In this document: piece after piece, positions 33,574-45,331 of the stretch
Numbering within the stretch: position 1 is the first letter of the stretch
How the letters are laid out: the number at the start of each line of letters is the position of its first letter
From: Lycium barbarum
Lineage: Eukaryota; Streptophyta; Magnoliopsida; Solanales; Solanaceae
Length of the DNA stretch: 64,000 nucleotides
Direction of reading: 5' to 3'
Assembly: GCF_019175385.1 (NCBI RefSeq)
Contig: NC_083338.1
Location: forward strand, 65,070,884-65,134,883
The notes under the pieces: generated by a model
What the model saw: only the letters and a program-made list of their open reading frames with translations
Databases searched by the model: none
What the model was told of the DNA's origin: nothing
Translations under genes and position numbers: made by a program

Positions 33574-36500
33574 TGTCACGACCCAACCCCGTGGGCCGCG
33601 ACTGGTGCCCTACTTAGGCACCCCAAACAGACTCACAACCGGATCATCGTATTCAGACTCATTCAGACTTAACGTACATTGTTCGAATTGAAAATTAACA
33701 ACAGACGTCACACAAACATTTATCGAACACTTATCTTAAGCGGTCGCCCGTGCAGAACAGTCAAATCAAAATCAGAAAGGTGGCGGAATATACATCGCCC
33801 AAATGCACACACACACGTACAAACTCATGGGCCGTCCTGGCCATAGTAGCATACTGGCCGCTTAAGAACGCAAAACAGATCCACATACAAACACACCGGA
33901 CCCACGACCCACAAATATGACTACAGGCCTCTAAAACAAAACAGAACATACGAACATATGACCGGACAGGGCCCCGCCGTACCCACACTGCCACAAATGT
34001 ACAGAATTCACACACAACTGAAGGTATGTACCAAAAGTTAGGCTCCGGATCAAGGGGAGCTCTCCAACACATCAGAATGAGTAGCCTAAACCAGAGGATC
34101 ACCCAAACGAGCTTCTGTACCTGCGGGCATGAAACGCAGCCCCCGAAGAACCGGGGGTCAGTACGGGAGAAGTACTGAGTATGTAAAGCAGAAGGTACAG
34201 AAATCACAAACACAACTGAAGTCAGAATGGAACAAACACAAACGTCAAGGTAGCAAAGCAAACCTGTGCGGAAGGCAAATGTACAAATGCAAATCAAATC
34301 ATGTATAGGGTTTAGGAACGTGGTCACCCCCGACGCTGGTGCCACAACACATCATAACTCCAGAAGTTTTCAAATCTCCGTACAGTCTCCAGACACATCA
34401 TATCACACATATATCACATCATCAGAACACATCAAATGCCATATCACATCATAACTCCATAGACGGTAACCGGCCCTATGGCGAGGCCTCGGAAACCGTA
34501 ACACATCATAACTTCCGAATATGGTATAGCGCGCACGATCACAAAGCCGGCCCGGGTACCGACGAACGAAATCATAGTGAATGGCACGAACGGAGTAGTG
34601 CAGAAACCATATGCATATTATAAGTAAGTTACCGGACTCGACATATAGTTACATATAGGAATATACCGACGCCAGAAGGCTCGGAGTAGAAGTCAGGTCG
34701 ATCAAAATTAATGTATAAAAGTTACGAAGTTCCAAACTGCAAAACCTTTGAAAAACGATTCACAGGTCATCCTCCGAAAATCTAACATCATTCAAAGTGC
34801 AAAACGTTCAATAACGGCATAGGGAATTTCAAACGAACCCTTAAGTCATAAACAAACGATTGCCTTTCATATCGGACGAAAATGAGCCAAACGAACCAAA
34901 TAATGGAAGCCTCAGGGCTTGCGGGCCCACCTCGAGTCAAATTGAGGCGGCGGACACAAATCACAAACTTTCGGCTCCATAAAGCCGTCTACAAAGGTTT
35001 CGGAGGGATTCGGACACAACAACAAAAGTTATGAAGGTTCGAACATTCTTTCAACCAAATGTAAAGATTAGGTTTCAATTATGCTGAATGAATAGTGCCT
35101 AAACTTGAACCTAGATTTCCAAGAGCAGAGTTATCCCCGAGGGTCCGATCTTAACCTAGCGTAACTAGGACATGCCAAAAGAAGGATAGATAGGCTTTAC
35201 ATACCTGGATTGCGCCTTACGCTCATCAAATCTCAATTCCCGTTTCGTCCAAAAACTGCAAATGGTCACTTTTACCAGTTACTATTCATGAAAGTTAACA
35301 TCCTAATCTTTGGGGTTATACTTGGCTACCGAAATTTCGGCAGCATTTCCCCTATAAATCTAACACCCCCGAGACTTAGCTCGGCTCAAAACATTCAACA
35401 ACAATAACCCAACAACACCAAACGACGTCAAAGTTCACAACGAAATAGGTTTTAACATCAATGATCTTCTTTCTACATAAAATGAAAATTTTCATACAAA
35501 CTTTACAAGGTCAAACCAACATCAACATTATCATATTCATCATCCATCAAAATCATAATTTTCCTCTTGATACTTTCATCTCCATTTTTACATAAACCAT
35601 AACAAAGTTGTATGTTTTCCTACAACAACTTAATAACCATTAAGTTCCTTCACTCTCCTCACATAGTCCATGATTAACACAACCAAAATATTAATTCAAA
35701 TCAGTCCATCAATTTCAATTAAAACAGCCCCTCACCCATAAATTTCAACAAAACAACAAACGGGTTTATAATGCTGTTTTCTCCGTTCTAATTCGTTAAA
35801 ACTCTAAATAAACACTTTAATAACATAAAAGGAATTTTATAAATACCTTATCAGAAGATCCACCACGAAAATTTCATCCCCCAAGACCAATATTTATCTC
35901 AAATTGAAGGCAACGCAACGTACAACGTTTTTCTCTTCATGAGCTTCGGGATTCGGAGCTCGGATTTTGATCAAAATGGCTTCCTTAGCCTTGAAGTTTT
36001 CTCTCTCTCTCTCTCTAATGTTCTTGGAAGATATTATCTGAAAATGATCATCCCTCACATAATTTTTCCTTATATTTATGACGTTAATGGGCCTCATGGG
36101 CCGAATGTGAATGTTGGATCGGGTCACCATTTTCTGCCCCGCCAGCCCAACTTGCATCGTCCATATTTGCTTATCCAGATATCTTTTTGTCGAGCGGTTT
36201 GTTGCGTTGGAAACTAGACTCAATGAAATTAATTTTAGGCTTTTAAAACACCTTAAAACTCCTCATATACTAGGAGATATGCCTCCAACAATATGGGCTA
36301 AAAATCTGGTCCGAGATTTTTCTGAAGTTGTTCGGATTCATTTCGTTCAGATTCGTTTAACTTCTAATCCTCTTCCGACCCTCGTGTAACCTCTTATACA
36401 TGCATATACATAGTCATATACATACATAACAATCCATACACATCTCGAAGGGTCCGGAGAATCACAATAACCTTAAACGTAACTGGAGAACTTACGAAGC

Positions 36501-36781
36501 TTCGACGAAACTCCAATCGCAAAAATATATTCATATCTTTTATCCATCTTCTATAACATTACTAATAATCTCAAATACTTTAAAAGGGCACTCACATTAC
36601 CTCATATACGCTCATAACGCGATTTCAAATCCTTTAGGTTATGATGTCACCTCGGGATACTTAAGGCAACCATATATATATAACGATATTCTTACTAACT
36701 CGATTAACTTTCCTTGAACTTTCTTAACTCATTTTTTTCTTGTCTTAATTAAAATAGCACAGACTCTTACGGGGTGTAACA
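33574..36781 (-). mobile_element. Element B 3' LTR
   Basis: TGTCACGACCCAACCCCG to GGGGTGTAACA. It contains the acceptor-like box (about 34108-34140), the donor-like box CCAGGTATGTAAAG (about 35205-35214, minus), the mini-uORF MLPKFR (35326-35346, minus), a CT run (about 36001-36016), and a block shared with LTR G and the 44467 solo LTR (about 36185-36290). A 194-residue minus ORF (34345-33761) occurs in both LTR copies but resembles nothing I know and is not present in other LTR families. Confidence 0.9.
35326..35346 (-). CDS. Conserved mini-uORF in LTR B (MLPKFR)
   Basis: ATG CTG CCG AAA TTT CGG then TAG on the minus strand, preceded by AGGGGAA. An identical copy is in the other LTR (40751-40771). 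It lies about 120 nt upstream of the donor-like box in the transcript direction. Confidence 0.5.
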   Translation of the reverse strand: MLPKFR

Positions 36782-36816
36782 TCCTCCCCCTCTTTAAAAC
36801 ATTCGTCCTCGAATGT
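36782..36816 (-). other. Element B polypurine tract and stem-loop
   Basis: On the minus strand ACATTCG AGGA CGAATGT (36799-36816) forms a hairpin, followed by a purine tract with GAGGGGGAGGAT just before the LTR. Confidence 0.85.
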
Positions 36817-37109
36817 AAAAATTGACCTTATGGGGCGTCATACCATTTCGGGAGGGTTCCTTTCATAATCGTCCTTCGTGGACTTTCCGACATGGCTTCT
36901 TTACCAGCATGATGGGGTAATTCTTCACATCACTGATTCAAATGCCTTCATAATATATTTTCTCATACCCCACATAATTATCGGACCATAAACTATATTC
37001 TCATAGCAGACGAATGCCTTTCAGACATTATAAGTAATCGTCACTTCTTGGTACACTTCTGAGTTTCTTACCACATTATCGTAATCCCACTTCATACCAG
37101 ACACCTTAT

Positions 37110-37506
37110 ACCAAACAGATTCAGAACTAGGACCGGACGCGTAGAAGCATATCGGACGGATTCGTAATCGGAGGCAGACGTATTAAACTATGGCGGACAG
37201 ATTCATAGTCAAAATCAGAGGTACGGAAGTATGTCAGACAAATATGAGATCGGAGTCAGACATACAGAGAGGTATCAGACAGATTCGAAATCGGAATCAG
37301 ACGTACAGAAATGTATCATACAGAGTCGTGATCAAAGTCAGACAGACAGAAATGTATCAGACAGAGTCGTAATTAAAATCAGACATACGGAGATGTATCA
37401 GACAGACGCGTGATCAAGATCAGACGTACAGAGGCGTAATAGGCAGAGCCTTATCAGAATCGGAAGTGCAGAAGTATAACAGATAGAATCCGAATTAGAG
37501 TCAGAT
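37110..37506. repeat. 41-bp tandem array in the element B interior
   Basis: About 9.7 head-to-tail units of 41 bp, each made of two related half-units (CAGACAGATTCG... and CAGACGTACAGAAATGTAT). The best units are at about 37234-37438. The period is not a multiple of three, so the open frames across it are chance. It is absent from the interiors of elements A and C. Confidence 0.9.
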
Positions 37507-37909
37507 CACTCCTATTAAGGCTCCAGTGATTTATAAAAAAAAATTTCCTTATTGGTGAACTTGTTTGCCAAGTTATCATATAAATCGTCTTGCGTGTCGC
37601 TTATCGACTCTTTCGGAGATTTCCCCTTATTCACACTTCTTATTTTTCACCTTTCCTACTATTCTTCATCTATCACAACCTTAGTTGCCGGGACTCGGCT
37701 CTTGATCCATATGGGCACCAAACGAAAATCATACACACACACATACACACATACAGATATATTTACTAGTATCTTACTGGCGAACGTCTCTGACTGTAAT
37801 TCAAATCCGCTCAATTTCCCGAGCGGTGTTGCACCTTTTCTTTTTGCCCATTTAGTCCGCCTCGTTCTGCGTGACTCCTGTAAGGGCACTAAATTACTCC
37901 ACACATTCT

Positions 37910-38140
37910 ATTTTCCTTTTGGTTACCCCAAATTTCCATTTATATCTATCATACTTACTCTTGGGCAAAATTTTGCATTACTTCCCAGGGGGGTCACCCA
38001 TCCCAGAATTGCTCTGGCTTGAGCACGCTTAACCCCGAAACTTTCATGCATTTTGACGCGTTAGGGCTGATATAATTTCGTCAATTGCCCTGCAGGACCT
38101 TTGTCACATAATTTTAGGGCAAATCGGGGTCTTAGTAAAT
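37910..38140 (-). mobile_element. Cassandra-like 5S-rRNA-derived module in element B
   Basis: Homologous to 22870-23087, including the flanks (TTACCCCAAATTTCC on one side, ACCTTTGTCAC and GGGCAAATCGGGGTCTTA on the other). On the minus strand GTTAAGCGTGCT and GGGATGGGTGACCCC plus CTGGGAAG are kept, while the 5' third is more diverged than in C. It is in the same orientation as the element. Confidence 0.72.
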
Positions 38141-38903
38141 TTTCGGAAAATTTTTGTAGCGGGTCCCACCCCCGGCTAAGTTGCACAATTACCATATTGC
38201 CTTTCTGAATCACCGATATTCACTTTCATACACATACACATACAATTACAGACAGGCCACAAATTTAAGTCTTCGTCCCACGAATTCCGTCTCCAAATAG
38301 TCGGTGAAATCTGATAAAATATTACCATAAGGTGCTCTCCAACAAACGACAGAAGAAAACTAAATTCCGACAAGTATCGCGGAACCTGTTTGTACTTACT
38401 TTATATATATTTACTTCCATATCTCTGGAAAAAAAAATTTGGGCAGAGGTTCCTCTGTGTTTCTTACTATCCGAAACCTGTACACGAGAAATACCAACCA
38501 TGCCTCACAGGGCCAACACATATACGCATATATATACATCATATCATGTAGTCTCGTAGCCACACGGGGCTAACAATTACAGATAAAATTATACAGATGT
38601 CGAGGCTTACCTCACATGCCCAACTCGAACAACATTGGAGGCTCCTTCCTGTTCACTTTTCTGTTCAATCTTCAACCTTATATTTCTACCACGCTTCAAA
38701 CAACTTCTCCGACACACAGCTTTCATATTATTGCTTACCTGAGTACTGTGCAGCCTCCAATATCATCAGCCATTGCCTTCTGTCGATGCCGTCCTTTGGC
38801 TGAAATTAAAAGTTAGTCGAAAGGAATTCATATCCTACAGCTGGCTCTATCGCATGATCTAAGATTCAAAGAAGGGTAACATCCTAGATGCCCTGTAGCT
38901 TCC
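38141..38903 (-). other. Element B leader, non-coding
   Basis: No ORF I can support. About 38430-38900 aligns with the leader of element A (10380-10830), including CCTCACAGGGCCAACA-like and ATCATCAGCCA stretches. A sequence TTTCAGC (minus, near 38800) sits where gag begins in element D. Confidence 0.55.
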
Positions 38904-38939
38904 TGTTTATAGATGTGGTGCACAACACATCGATAAACA
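38904..38939 (-). ncRNA. Kissing-loop-like leader hairpin of element B
   Basis: Arms TGTTTATCGATGTG and CACATCTATAAACA pair at 13 of 14 positions around the loop TTGTGCAC. Compared with element A, one G-U pair becomes A-U, a change that preserves the stem. It lies 44 nt downstream of the PBS. Confidence 0.7.
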
Positions 38940-38982
38940 AGACTCTACTAGACACGGCCTGTAGACTTTCCGAGGACTAACC

Positions 38983-38994
38983 GCTCTGATACCA
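38983..38994 (-). other. Element B primer-binding site (tRNA-iMet)
   Basis: The minus strand reads TGGTATCAGAGC after the spacer AAAG, identical to element A. Confidence 0.92.
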
Positions 38995-38998
38995 CTTT

Positions 38999-41900
38999 TG
39001 TCACGACCCAACCCCGTGGGCCGCGACTGGTGCCCTACTTAGGCACCCCAAACAGACTCACAACCGGATCATCGTATTCAGACTCATTCAGACTTAACGT
39101 ACATTGTTCGAATTGAAAATTAACAACAGACGTCACACAAACATTTATCGAACACTTATCTTAAGCGGTCGCCCGTGCAGAACAGTCAAATCAAAATCAG
39201 AAAGGTGGCGGAATATACATCGCCCAAATGCACACACACACGTACAAACTCATGGGCCGTCCTGGCCATAGTAGCATACTGGCCGCTTAAGAACGCAAAA
39301 CAGATCCACATACAAACACACCGGACCCACGACCCACAAATATGACTACAGGCCTCTAAAACAAAACAGAACATACGAACATATGACGGGACAGGGCCCC
39401 GCCGTACCCACACTGCCACAAATGTACAGAATACACACACAACTGAAGGTATGTACCAAAAGTTAGGCTCCGGATCAAGGGGAGCTCTCCAACACATCAG
39501 AATGAGTAGCCTAAACCAGAGGATCACCCAAACGAGCTTCTGTACCTGCGGGCATGAAACGCAGCCCCCGAAGAACCGGGGGTCAGTACGGGAGAAGTAC
39601 TGAGTATGTAAAGCAGAAGGTACAGAAATCACAAACACAACTGAAGTCAGAATGGAACAAACACAAACGTCAAGGTAGCAAAGCAAACCTGTGCGGAAGG
39701 CAAATGTACAAATGCAAATCAAATCATGTATAGGGTTTAGGAACGTGGTCACCCCCGACGCTGGTGCCACAACACATCATAACTCCAGAAGTTTTCAAAT
39801 CTCCGTACAGTCTCCAGACACATCATATCACACATATATCACATCATCAGAACACATCAAATGCCATATCACATCATAACTCCATAGACGGTAACCGGCC
39901 CTATGGCGAGGCCTCGGAAACCGTAACACATCATAACTTCCGAATATGGTATAGCGCGCACGATCACAAAGCCGGCCCGGGTACCGACGAACGAAATCAT
40001 AGTGAATGGCTCGAACGGAGTAGTGCAGAAACCATATGCATATTATAAGTAAGTTACCGGACTCGACATATAGTTACATATAGGAATATACCGACGCCAG
40101 AAGGCTCGGAGTAGAAGTCAGGTCGATCAAAATTAATGTATAAAAGTTACGAAGTTCCAAACTGCAAAACCTTTGAAAAACGATTCACAGGTCATCCTCC
40201 GAAAATCTAACATCATTCAAAGTGCAAAACGTTCAATAACGGCATAGGGAATTTCAAACGAACCCTTAAGTCATAAACAAACGATTGCCTTTCATATCGG
40301 ACGAAAATGAGCCAAACGAACCAAATAATGGAAGCCTCAGGGCTTGCGGGCCCACCTCGAGTCAAATTGAGGCGGCGGACACAAATCACAAACTTTCGGC
40401 TCCATAAAGCCGTCTACAAAGGTTTCGGAGGGATTCGGACACAACAACAAAAGTTATGAAGGTTCGAACATTCTTTCAACCAAATGTAAAGATTAGGTTT
40501 CAATTATGCTGAATGAATAGTGCCTAAACTTGAACCTAGATTTCCAAGAGCAGAGTTATCCCCGAGGGTCCGATCTTAACCTAGCGTAACTAGGACATGC
40601 CAAAAGAAGGATAGATAGGCTTTACATACCTGGATTGCGCCTTACGCTCATCAAATCTCAATTCCCGTTTCGTCCAAAAACTGCAAATGGTCACTTTTAC
40701 CAGTTACTATTCATGAAAGTTAACATCCTAATCTTTGGGGTTATACTTGGCTACCGAAATTTCGGCAGCATTTCCCCTATAAATCTAACACCCCCGAGAC
40801 TTAGCTCGGCTCAAAACATTCAACAACAATAACCCAACAACACCAAACGACGTCAAAGTTCACAACGAAATAGGTTTTAACATCAATGATCTTCTTTCTA
40901 CATAAAATGAAAATTTTCATACAAACTTTACAAGGTCAAACCAACATCAACATTATCATATTCATCATCCATCAAAATCATAATTTTCCTCTTGATACTT
41001 TCATCTCCATTTTTACATAAACCATAACAAAGTTGTATGTTTTCCTACAACAACTTAATAACCATTAAGTTCCTTCACTCTCCTCACATAGTCCATGATT
41101 AACACAACCAAAATATTAATTCAAATCAGTCCATCAATTTCAATTAAAACAGCCCCTCACCCATAAATTTCAACAAAACAACAAACGGGTTTATAATGCT
41201 GTTTTCTCCGTTCTAATTCGTTAAAACTCTAAATAAACACTTTAATAACATAAAAGGAATTTTATAAATACCTTATCAGAAGATCCACCACGAAAATTTC
41301 ATCCCCCAAGACCAATATTTATCTCAAATTGAAGGCAACGCAACGTACAACGTTTTTCTCTTCATGAGCTTCGGGATTCGGAGCTCGGATTTTGATCAAA
41401 ATGGCTTCCTTAGCCTTGAAGTTTTCTCTCTCTCTCTCTCTAATGTTCTTGGAAGATATTATCTGAAAATGATCATCCCTCACATAATTTTTCCTTATAT
41501 TTATGACGTTAATGGGCCTCATGGGCCGAATGTGAATGTTGGATCGGGTCACCATTTTCTGCCCCGCCAGCCCAACTTGCATCGTCCATATTTGCTTATC
41601 CAGATATCTTTTTGACGAGCGGTTTGTTGCGTTGGAAACTAGACTCGATGAACTTAATTTTAGGCTTTTAAATCACCTTAAAACTCCTCATATACTAGGA
41701 GATATGCCTCCAACAATATGGGCTAAAAATCTGGTCCGAGATTTTTCTGAAGTTGTTCGGATTCATTTCGTTCAGATTCGTTTAACTTCTAATCCTCTTC
41801 CGACCCTCGTGTAACCTCTTATACATGCATATACATAGTCATATACATACATAACAATCCATACACATCTCGAAGGGTCCGGAGAATCACAATAACCTTA

Positions 41901-42206
41901 AACGTAACTGGAGAACTTACGAAGCTTCGACGAAACTCCAATCGCAAAAATATATTCATATCTTTTATCCATCTTCTATAACATTACTAATAATCTCAAA
42001 TACTTTAAAAGGGCACTCACATTACCTCATATACGCTCATAACGCGATTTCAAATCCTTTAGGTTACGATGTCACCTCGGGATACTTAAGGCAACCATAT
42101 ATATATAACGATATTCTTACTAACTCGATTAACTTTCCTTGAACTTTCTTAACTCATTTTTTTCTTGTCTTAATTAAAATAGCACAGACTCTTACGGGGT
42201 GTAACA
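38999..42206 (-). mobile_element. Element B 5' LTR
   Basis: A 3208-bp near-copy of 33574-36781 at a constant offset of 5425. Differences seen include 33963/39388 (C/G), the GAATTC/GAATAC site near 34030/39455, GGCACG/GGCTCG near 34584/40009, four near 36190-36254, and one near 36640/42065. Confidence 0.92.
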
Positions 42207-42489
42207 AGTGCTTCACAAGTATATTGGATACCCTTCCAGAATTGTACCCGTGGACGATGTTCAGGTTACCGAGCAATTGTCCTACGAAGAAGTTTCCACT
42301 GCTATTCTAGATAGACAAGTTCGGAGACTCAGAACTAAAGATGTAGCCTCAGTTAAAGTTCTATGGAGAAACAATAATAGAGAGGAAATGACTTGGGAAG
42401 CTAAGGAAGATATGAAGTTCAGGTATCCACATTTGTTTTCACTCCCAAAGGAGGTTCAGATAGAGCCACCATTATCTTCAAGTACGTAA
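42207..42489 (+). pseudogene. Element D pol C terminus (chromodomain-like), after element B
   Basis: It begins with the TSD copy and continues the integrase with HKYIGYPSRIVPVDDVQV, then AILDRQVRRLRTKD and MTWEAKEDMKFRYPHLF, ending TAA after SSST. It is in frame with the sequence before element B once the duplicated AGTGC is removed. The chromodomain-type tail matches elements E and H. Confidence 0.9.
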
Positions 42490-42491
42490 TG

Positions 42492-42496
42492 CTTTC
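42492..42496. repeat. TSD of element F, left copy (CTTTC)
   Basis: CTTTC before the left LTR matches CTTCC after the right LTR (53603-53607) at 4 of 5 bases. Confidence 0.75.
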
Positions 42497-43662
42497 TGTC
42501 ACGACCCAACCTGATAGCCATGATGGGCACCCGGAGCAAATCCACTAGGAACCTCTCACCATACTCTCATAATCATGTCTAGGTGAGCCACATGACTAAT
42601 TCATAATTACCATGCACCAATGTCACAATTTCCATCAGACGAAGGCGCCCTTATATAATCATCACTAACTATGCCCATATATATACACAAGCTGGCAAGG
42701 CTATCAAAATGATGTACAAAAAATGAGCCAACAAGGCTGAGGGATATCTAGCTATACACATCTGTCTACTAGCCTCTACAAATAGTATGTGACATCATAA
42801 AGACGGGACAGGACCCCGCCATGCCCATATATGTTAAAAAAAGAATAGTACCAACTACAACAACTCTGAATCAAATTGGAGCTCTTCTAGGAAATCTCTG
42901 ATGAAGCAGCATAAGGGTCTAGTCTGTTTCCCTGTCCACCTACGGTCATGAACACAACATCCATAAATAAAAGGACGTCGGTACAAACAATGTACTGAGT
43001 ATGTGAGGCATAAGTAGTAACATGATAAAAACATGAATGATAACATAAGGTAGAAGAACCATTTATACCTCTTGAGAAATTGATCATACTTACTTAACCT
43101 TTCTCTAAAGAAAGCCTTCCATACATATACATTTACATATAATAATACCATACCCGACCATGTAGGTTCGGTGTCTTCCGTACCCGGTCATATCATGGCT
43201 CAGTTTTGTCCGTACCTAGCTACAGTGGTGTGCGCGCAATAGATATCATACCCGGCCATTTAGGCTTGGTGTCACACCACAACTTTATATATATATATAT
43301 ATCTATATATAGGAATACATAAGTAAGAGCAACATTATCATCATCATCACTATCTCTTTCCTTAGAGGGTCAACTTGTCATTAGACAAGATTGACGACAA
43401 TACACAAGGTCAACAAAATCATGAGAACTTTTAGAATCATGAGCTTCCAGTGTTTCTAGGAATAGAACATTTCGGATATCTTTAATGGATTCACAATAAG
43501 GAAATCATGTGTTTAGAAAGAAGGGCTAGCCTTACATATCTTTTCGTCTTCTTAATTACTTAATGTTCTCCTCCAAAGTCCGAAAAATCTACATTCAAGA
43601 GGATTCATACCAAGGTTAGGACTCAAAAACACTCTTAAGTTCAAACTAGTATAATTTTTGAG

Positions 43663-43683
43663 CTAGCGAAAGTTGAGCAGCAT
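43663..43683 (-). CDS. Conserved mini-uORF in LTR F (MLLNFR)
   Basis: Minus-strand ATG CTG CTC AAC TTT CGC TAG after AGGGGAA. It has the same length and stop as in B, C and the solo LTR. Confidence 0.48.
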   Translation of the reverse strand: MLLNFR

Positions 43684-44325
43684 TTCCCCTATTTCATCTA
43701 CTTTTACCAAATTCCAAAACAACTCCCAATCAGCAATGACATTATCAACAATACCATAATTAAGAGACTTCATTCAAGTTATGCTCCATTCCATCCCCAA
43801 AACTCCCTTTCATAATCACCCATAATAATAATTTCAGCACAACTCCATATACACTTGTACACAACACTTCCTCGTTATCATTATTACCACCCACATCAAG
43901 ATTATACTCATAACATGCCAAAAATTATAACTCAAGTTAATTTATAACTCAAAATATCCTCAAATTCATATTTGAACTCTCTTTTCATTTTCCTCCTTCA
44001 ACCAAGTTGTATAGCAATCAAACAACCTTAACTACATGCAATGGATGTAAAAGCTTACCTTAATCACACAAGAACAATCCTTGGATCAAATTACTTCACT
44101 AGAGTGAAACCTCCAACTTCAACACCAGAGGAATTCTTGAGCTCCACAAACCCTAGTAAGCTTTCTAGCACTTGAATCTCTTGATCCTCTTGGGTTTAGC
44201 CGGGATTAGCACATAAACTTGGGGAGAGGGTTTTGGAGAGCTCTAGGGTCTGAAATGGGGAAATAATGAGTCCAAATGGCGAAAAACGAAATATATAAAG
44301 CTTCACTTAAAATCCCGCCGGCAAC

Positions 44326-44460
44326 TTTGACGGACCGTCAAACATCATGCAGTCTGTTAAATGGACCATCAAATATACCCAACCAGACAGACCTTACTGT
44401 GACCATTTCAAGGTGGAGGCTCTACCATTTTACGGGCCGTCAAACATCCTACATTCCGTC
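44326..44460. repeat. Two-block palindrome cluster in U3 of LTR F
   Basis: The perfect palindrome TTTGACGGACCGTCAAA (44326-44342) and a second block TTTACGGGCCGTCAAA (44428-44443) are about 102 bp apart. Each is followed by decayed copies (GTCTGTTAAATGGACCATC and ATTCCGTCAAATGG). The cluster is 26 bp upstream of the TATA-like box on the minus strand. Another copy is at about 53246-53403. Confidence 0.85.
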
Positions 44461-44888
44461 AAATGGTGATACACCCCGTAGTTTCATGTGTTGAGATTCG
44501 AGCTACCTTTCAGGAAATATGTGAGCTTATATGTGTTTAACTTATGGTTATAAGGATTTATGTTCATATAGTAAGCTATGAAAGGATTGAAGGGCAAGTG
44601 AATTAAGGAAATTAAATTTGTTGGAACTTGGAAGAAAATATGAGGGGCAATTTTGGCCCAAATTGGAGAAAGAATATCTTTTAGTAGATGAGGAGTTTTG
44701 AAGCAAAACAAAATCCTAAACTGAAGTTCATCGAGTCTAGTTTCCAACGCAACAAACTGATAGTCGATAGAACATCGGAGTAGAGAATTATGGACGTTAC
44801 GAGTTCCGCTGATAGAGGAGAAACGCGTGCTACTACAGTAAAATGCTACAGTACCCCCCCCCCCCCCAATTTGACCCGAGTTTGACCC

Positions 44889-44898
44889 TTATAAAAAG
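44889..44898 (+). promoter_or_regulatory. Probable TATA box of the solo LTR
   Basis: TTATAAAAAG, followed about 35-50 bp later by an A-rich leader with GAGAGAGAGA. A clear promoter-like match. Confidence 0.6.
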
Positions 44899-45310
44899 GG
44901 TAAGAAACCCCTTTTTTTCACAAGATTTGCCCAGAAAATTCCAGAAAATTGAAGAGAGAGAGAGGAGATCACAAAGTAAGCAATTTTCAAGCAAACGGAG
45001 TATTAATCGAAGCTCGGATAAATGCATGGATGTGATTCTAGTATGGTTTTGCGGTGGATTCAAGGTCGATATTGAAGATATCACTGTTTTAACAAGAATA
45101 AGGTACAAAACTCCTATTATTAATGTTAATTTTTGTTTATTTACGGAGACAAAGTAGTTAAATAATTGTATAGCGAGTTGGTTGGTTGTGGAAATTGGAA
45201 AACATCGTGTGGGATGTTTTATGGTAAATATTGGTGTTGGAAATGATGTGATTGTCGTTGTTGTTGTTGGTTGCTGAATTATAATTTCGGGCTAGGCATA
45301 TATAGGGGAG

Positions 45311-45331
45311 ATGCTGCCGAAATTTCGGTAG
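45311..45331 (+). CDS. Conserved mini-uORF in the solo LTR (MLPKFR)
   Basis: ATG CTG CCG AAA TTT CGG TAG after TATAGGGGAG. It encodes the same peptide as LTR B although the LTRs are otherwise diverged. The donor-like box follows about 125 nt downstream. Confidence 0.52.
   Translation: MLPKFR

Larger units (their letters stand above)
33574..42206 (-). mobile_element. Element B: young non-autonomous LTR element (LARD-like)
   Basis: Two LTRs of identical length (3208 bp) flank a 2217-bp interior with PPT, PBS, leader hairpin, a 41-bp tandem array and a 5S-like module, but no gag or pol. TSDs are perfect. The LTRs differ at about eight positions by eye, four of them clustered at about 36185-36255 (roughly 0.25%), so this is the youngest complete insertion seen. 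Long LTRs with a short non-coding interior fit a LARD. Proteins would have to come from related autonomous chromoviruses such as E or F; this is inferred from the shared PBS, PPT hairpin and LTR termini. Confidence 0.9.

Noticed and set aside
33761..34345. 194-residue minus-strand ORF present in both LTRs of element B
   Set aside because: The two LTRs are nearly identical by descent, so two copies give no independent support. No motif, signal peptide or relative in other LTR families, and it crosses the conserved non-coding boxes.
37270..37281. PBS-like GGTATCAGAC inside the 41-bp array
   Set aside because: On the strand opposite to element B's sense strand, repeated and not next to an LTR. 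Similarity to TGGTATCAGAGC is coincidental.
37190..37413. Repetitive ORFs rich in Gln/Thr/Arg/Ser
   Set aside because: They translate the 41-bp tandem array, whose period is not a multiple of three.
43267..43302. AT-rich tracts and CT runs as centromeric satellite or promoter elements
   Set aside because: Short microsatellites inside LTRs. No long array.
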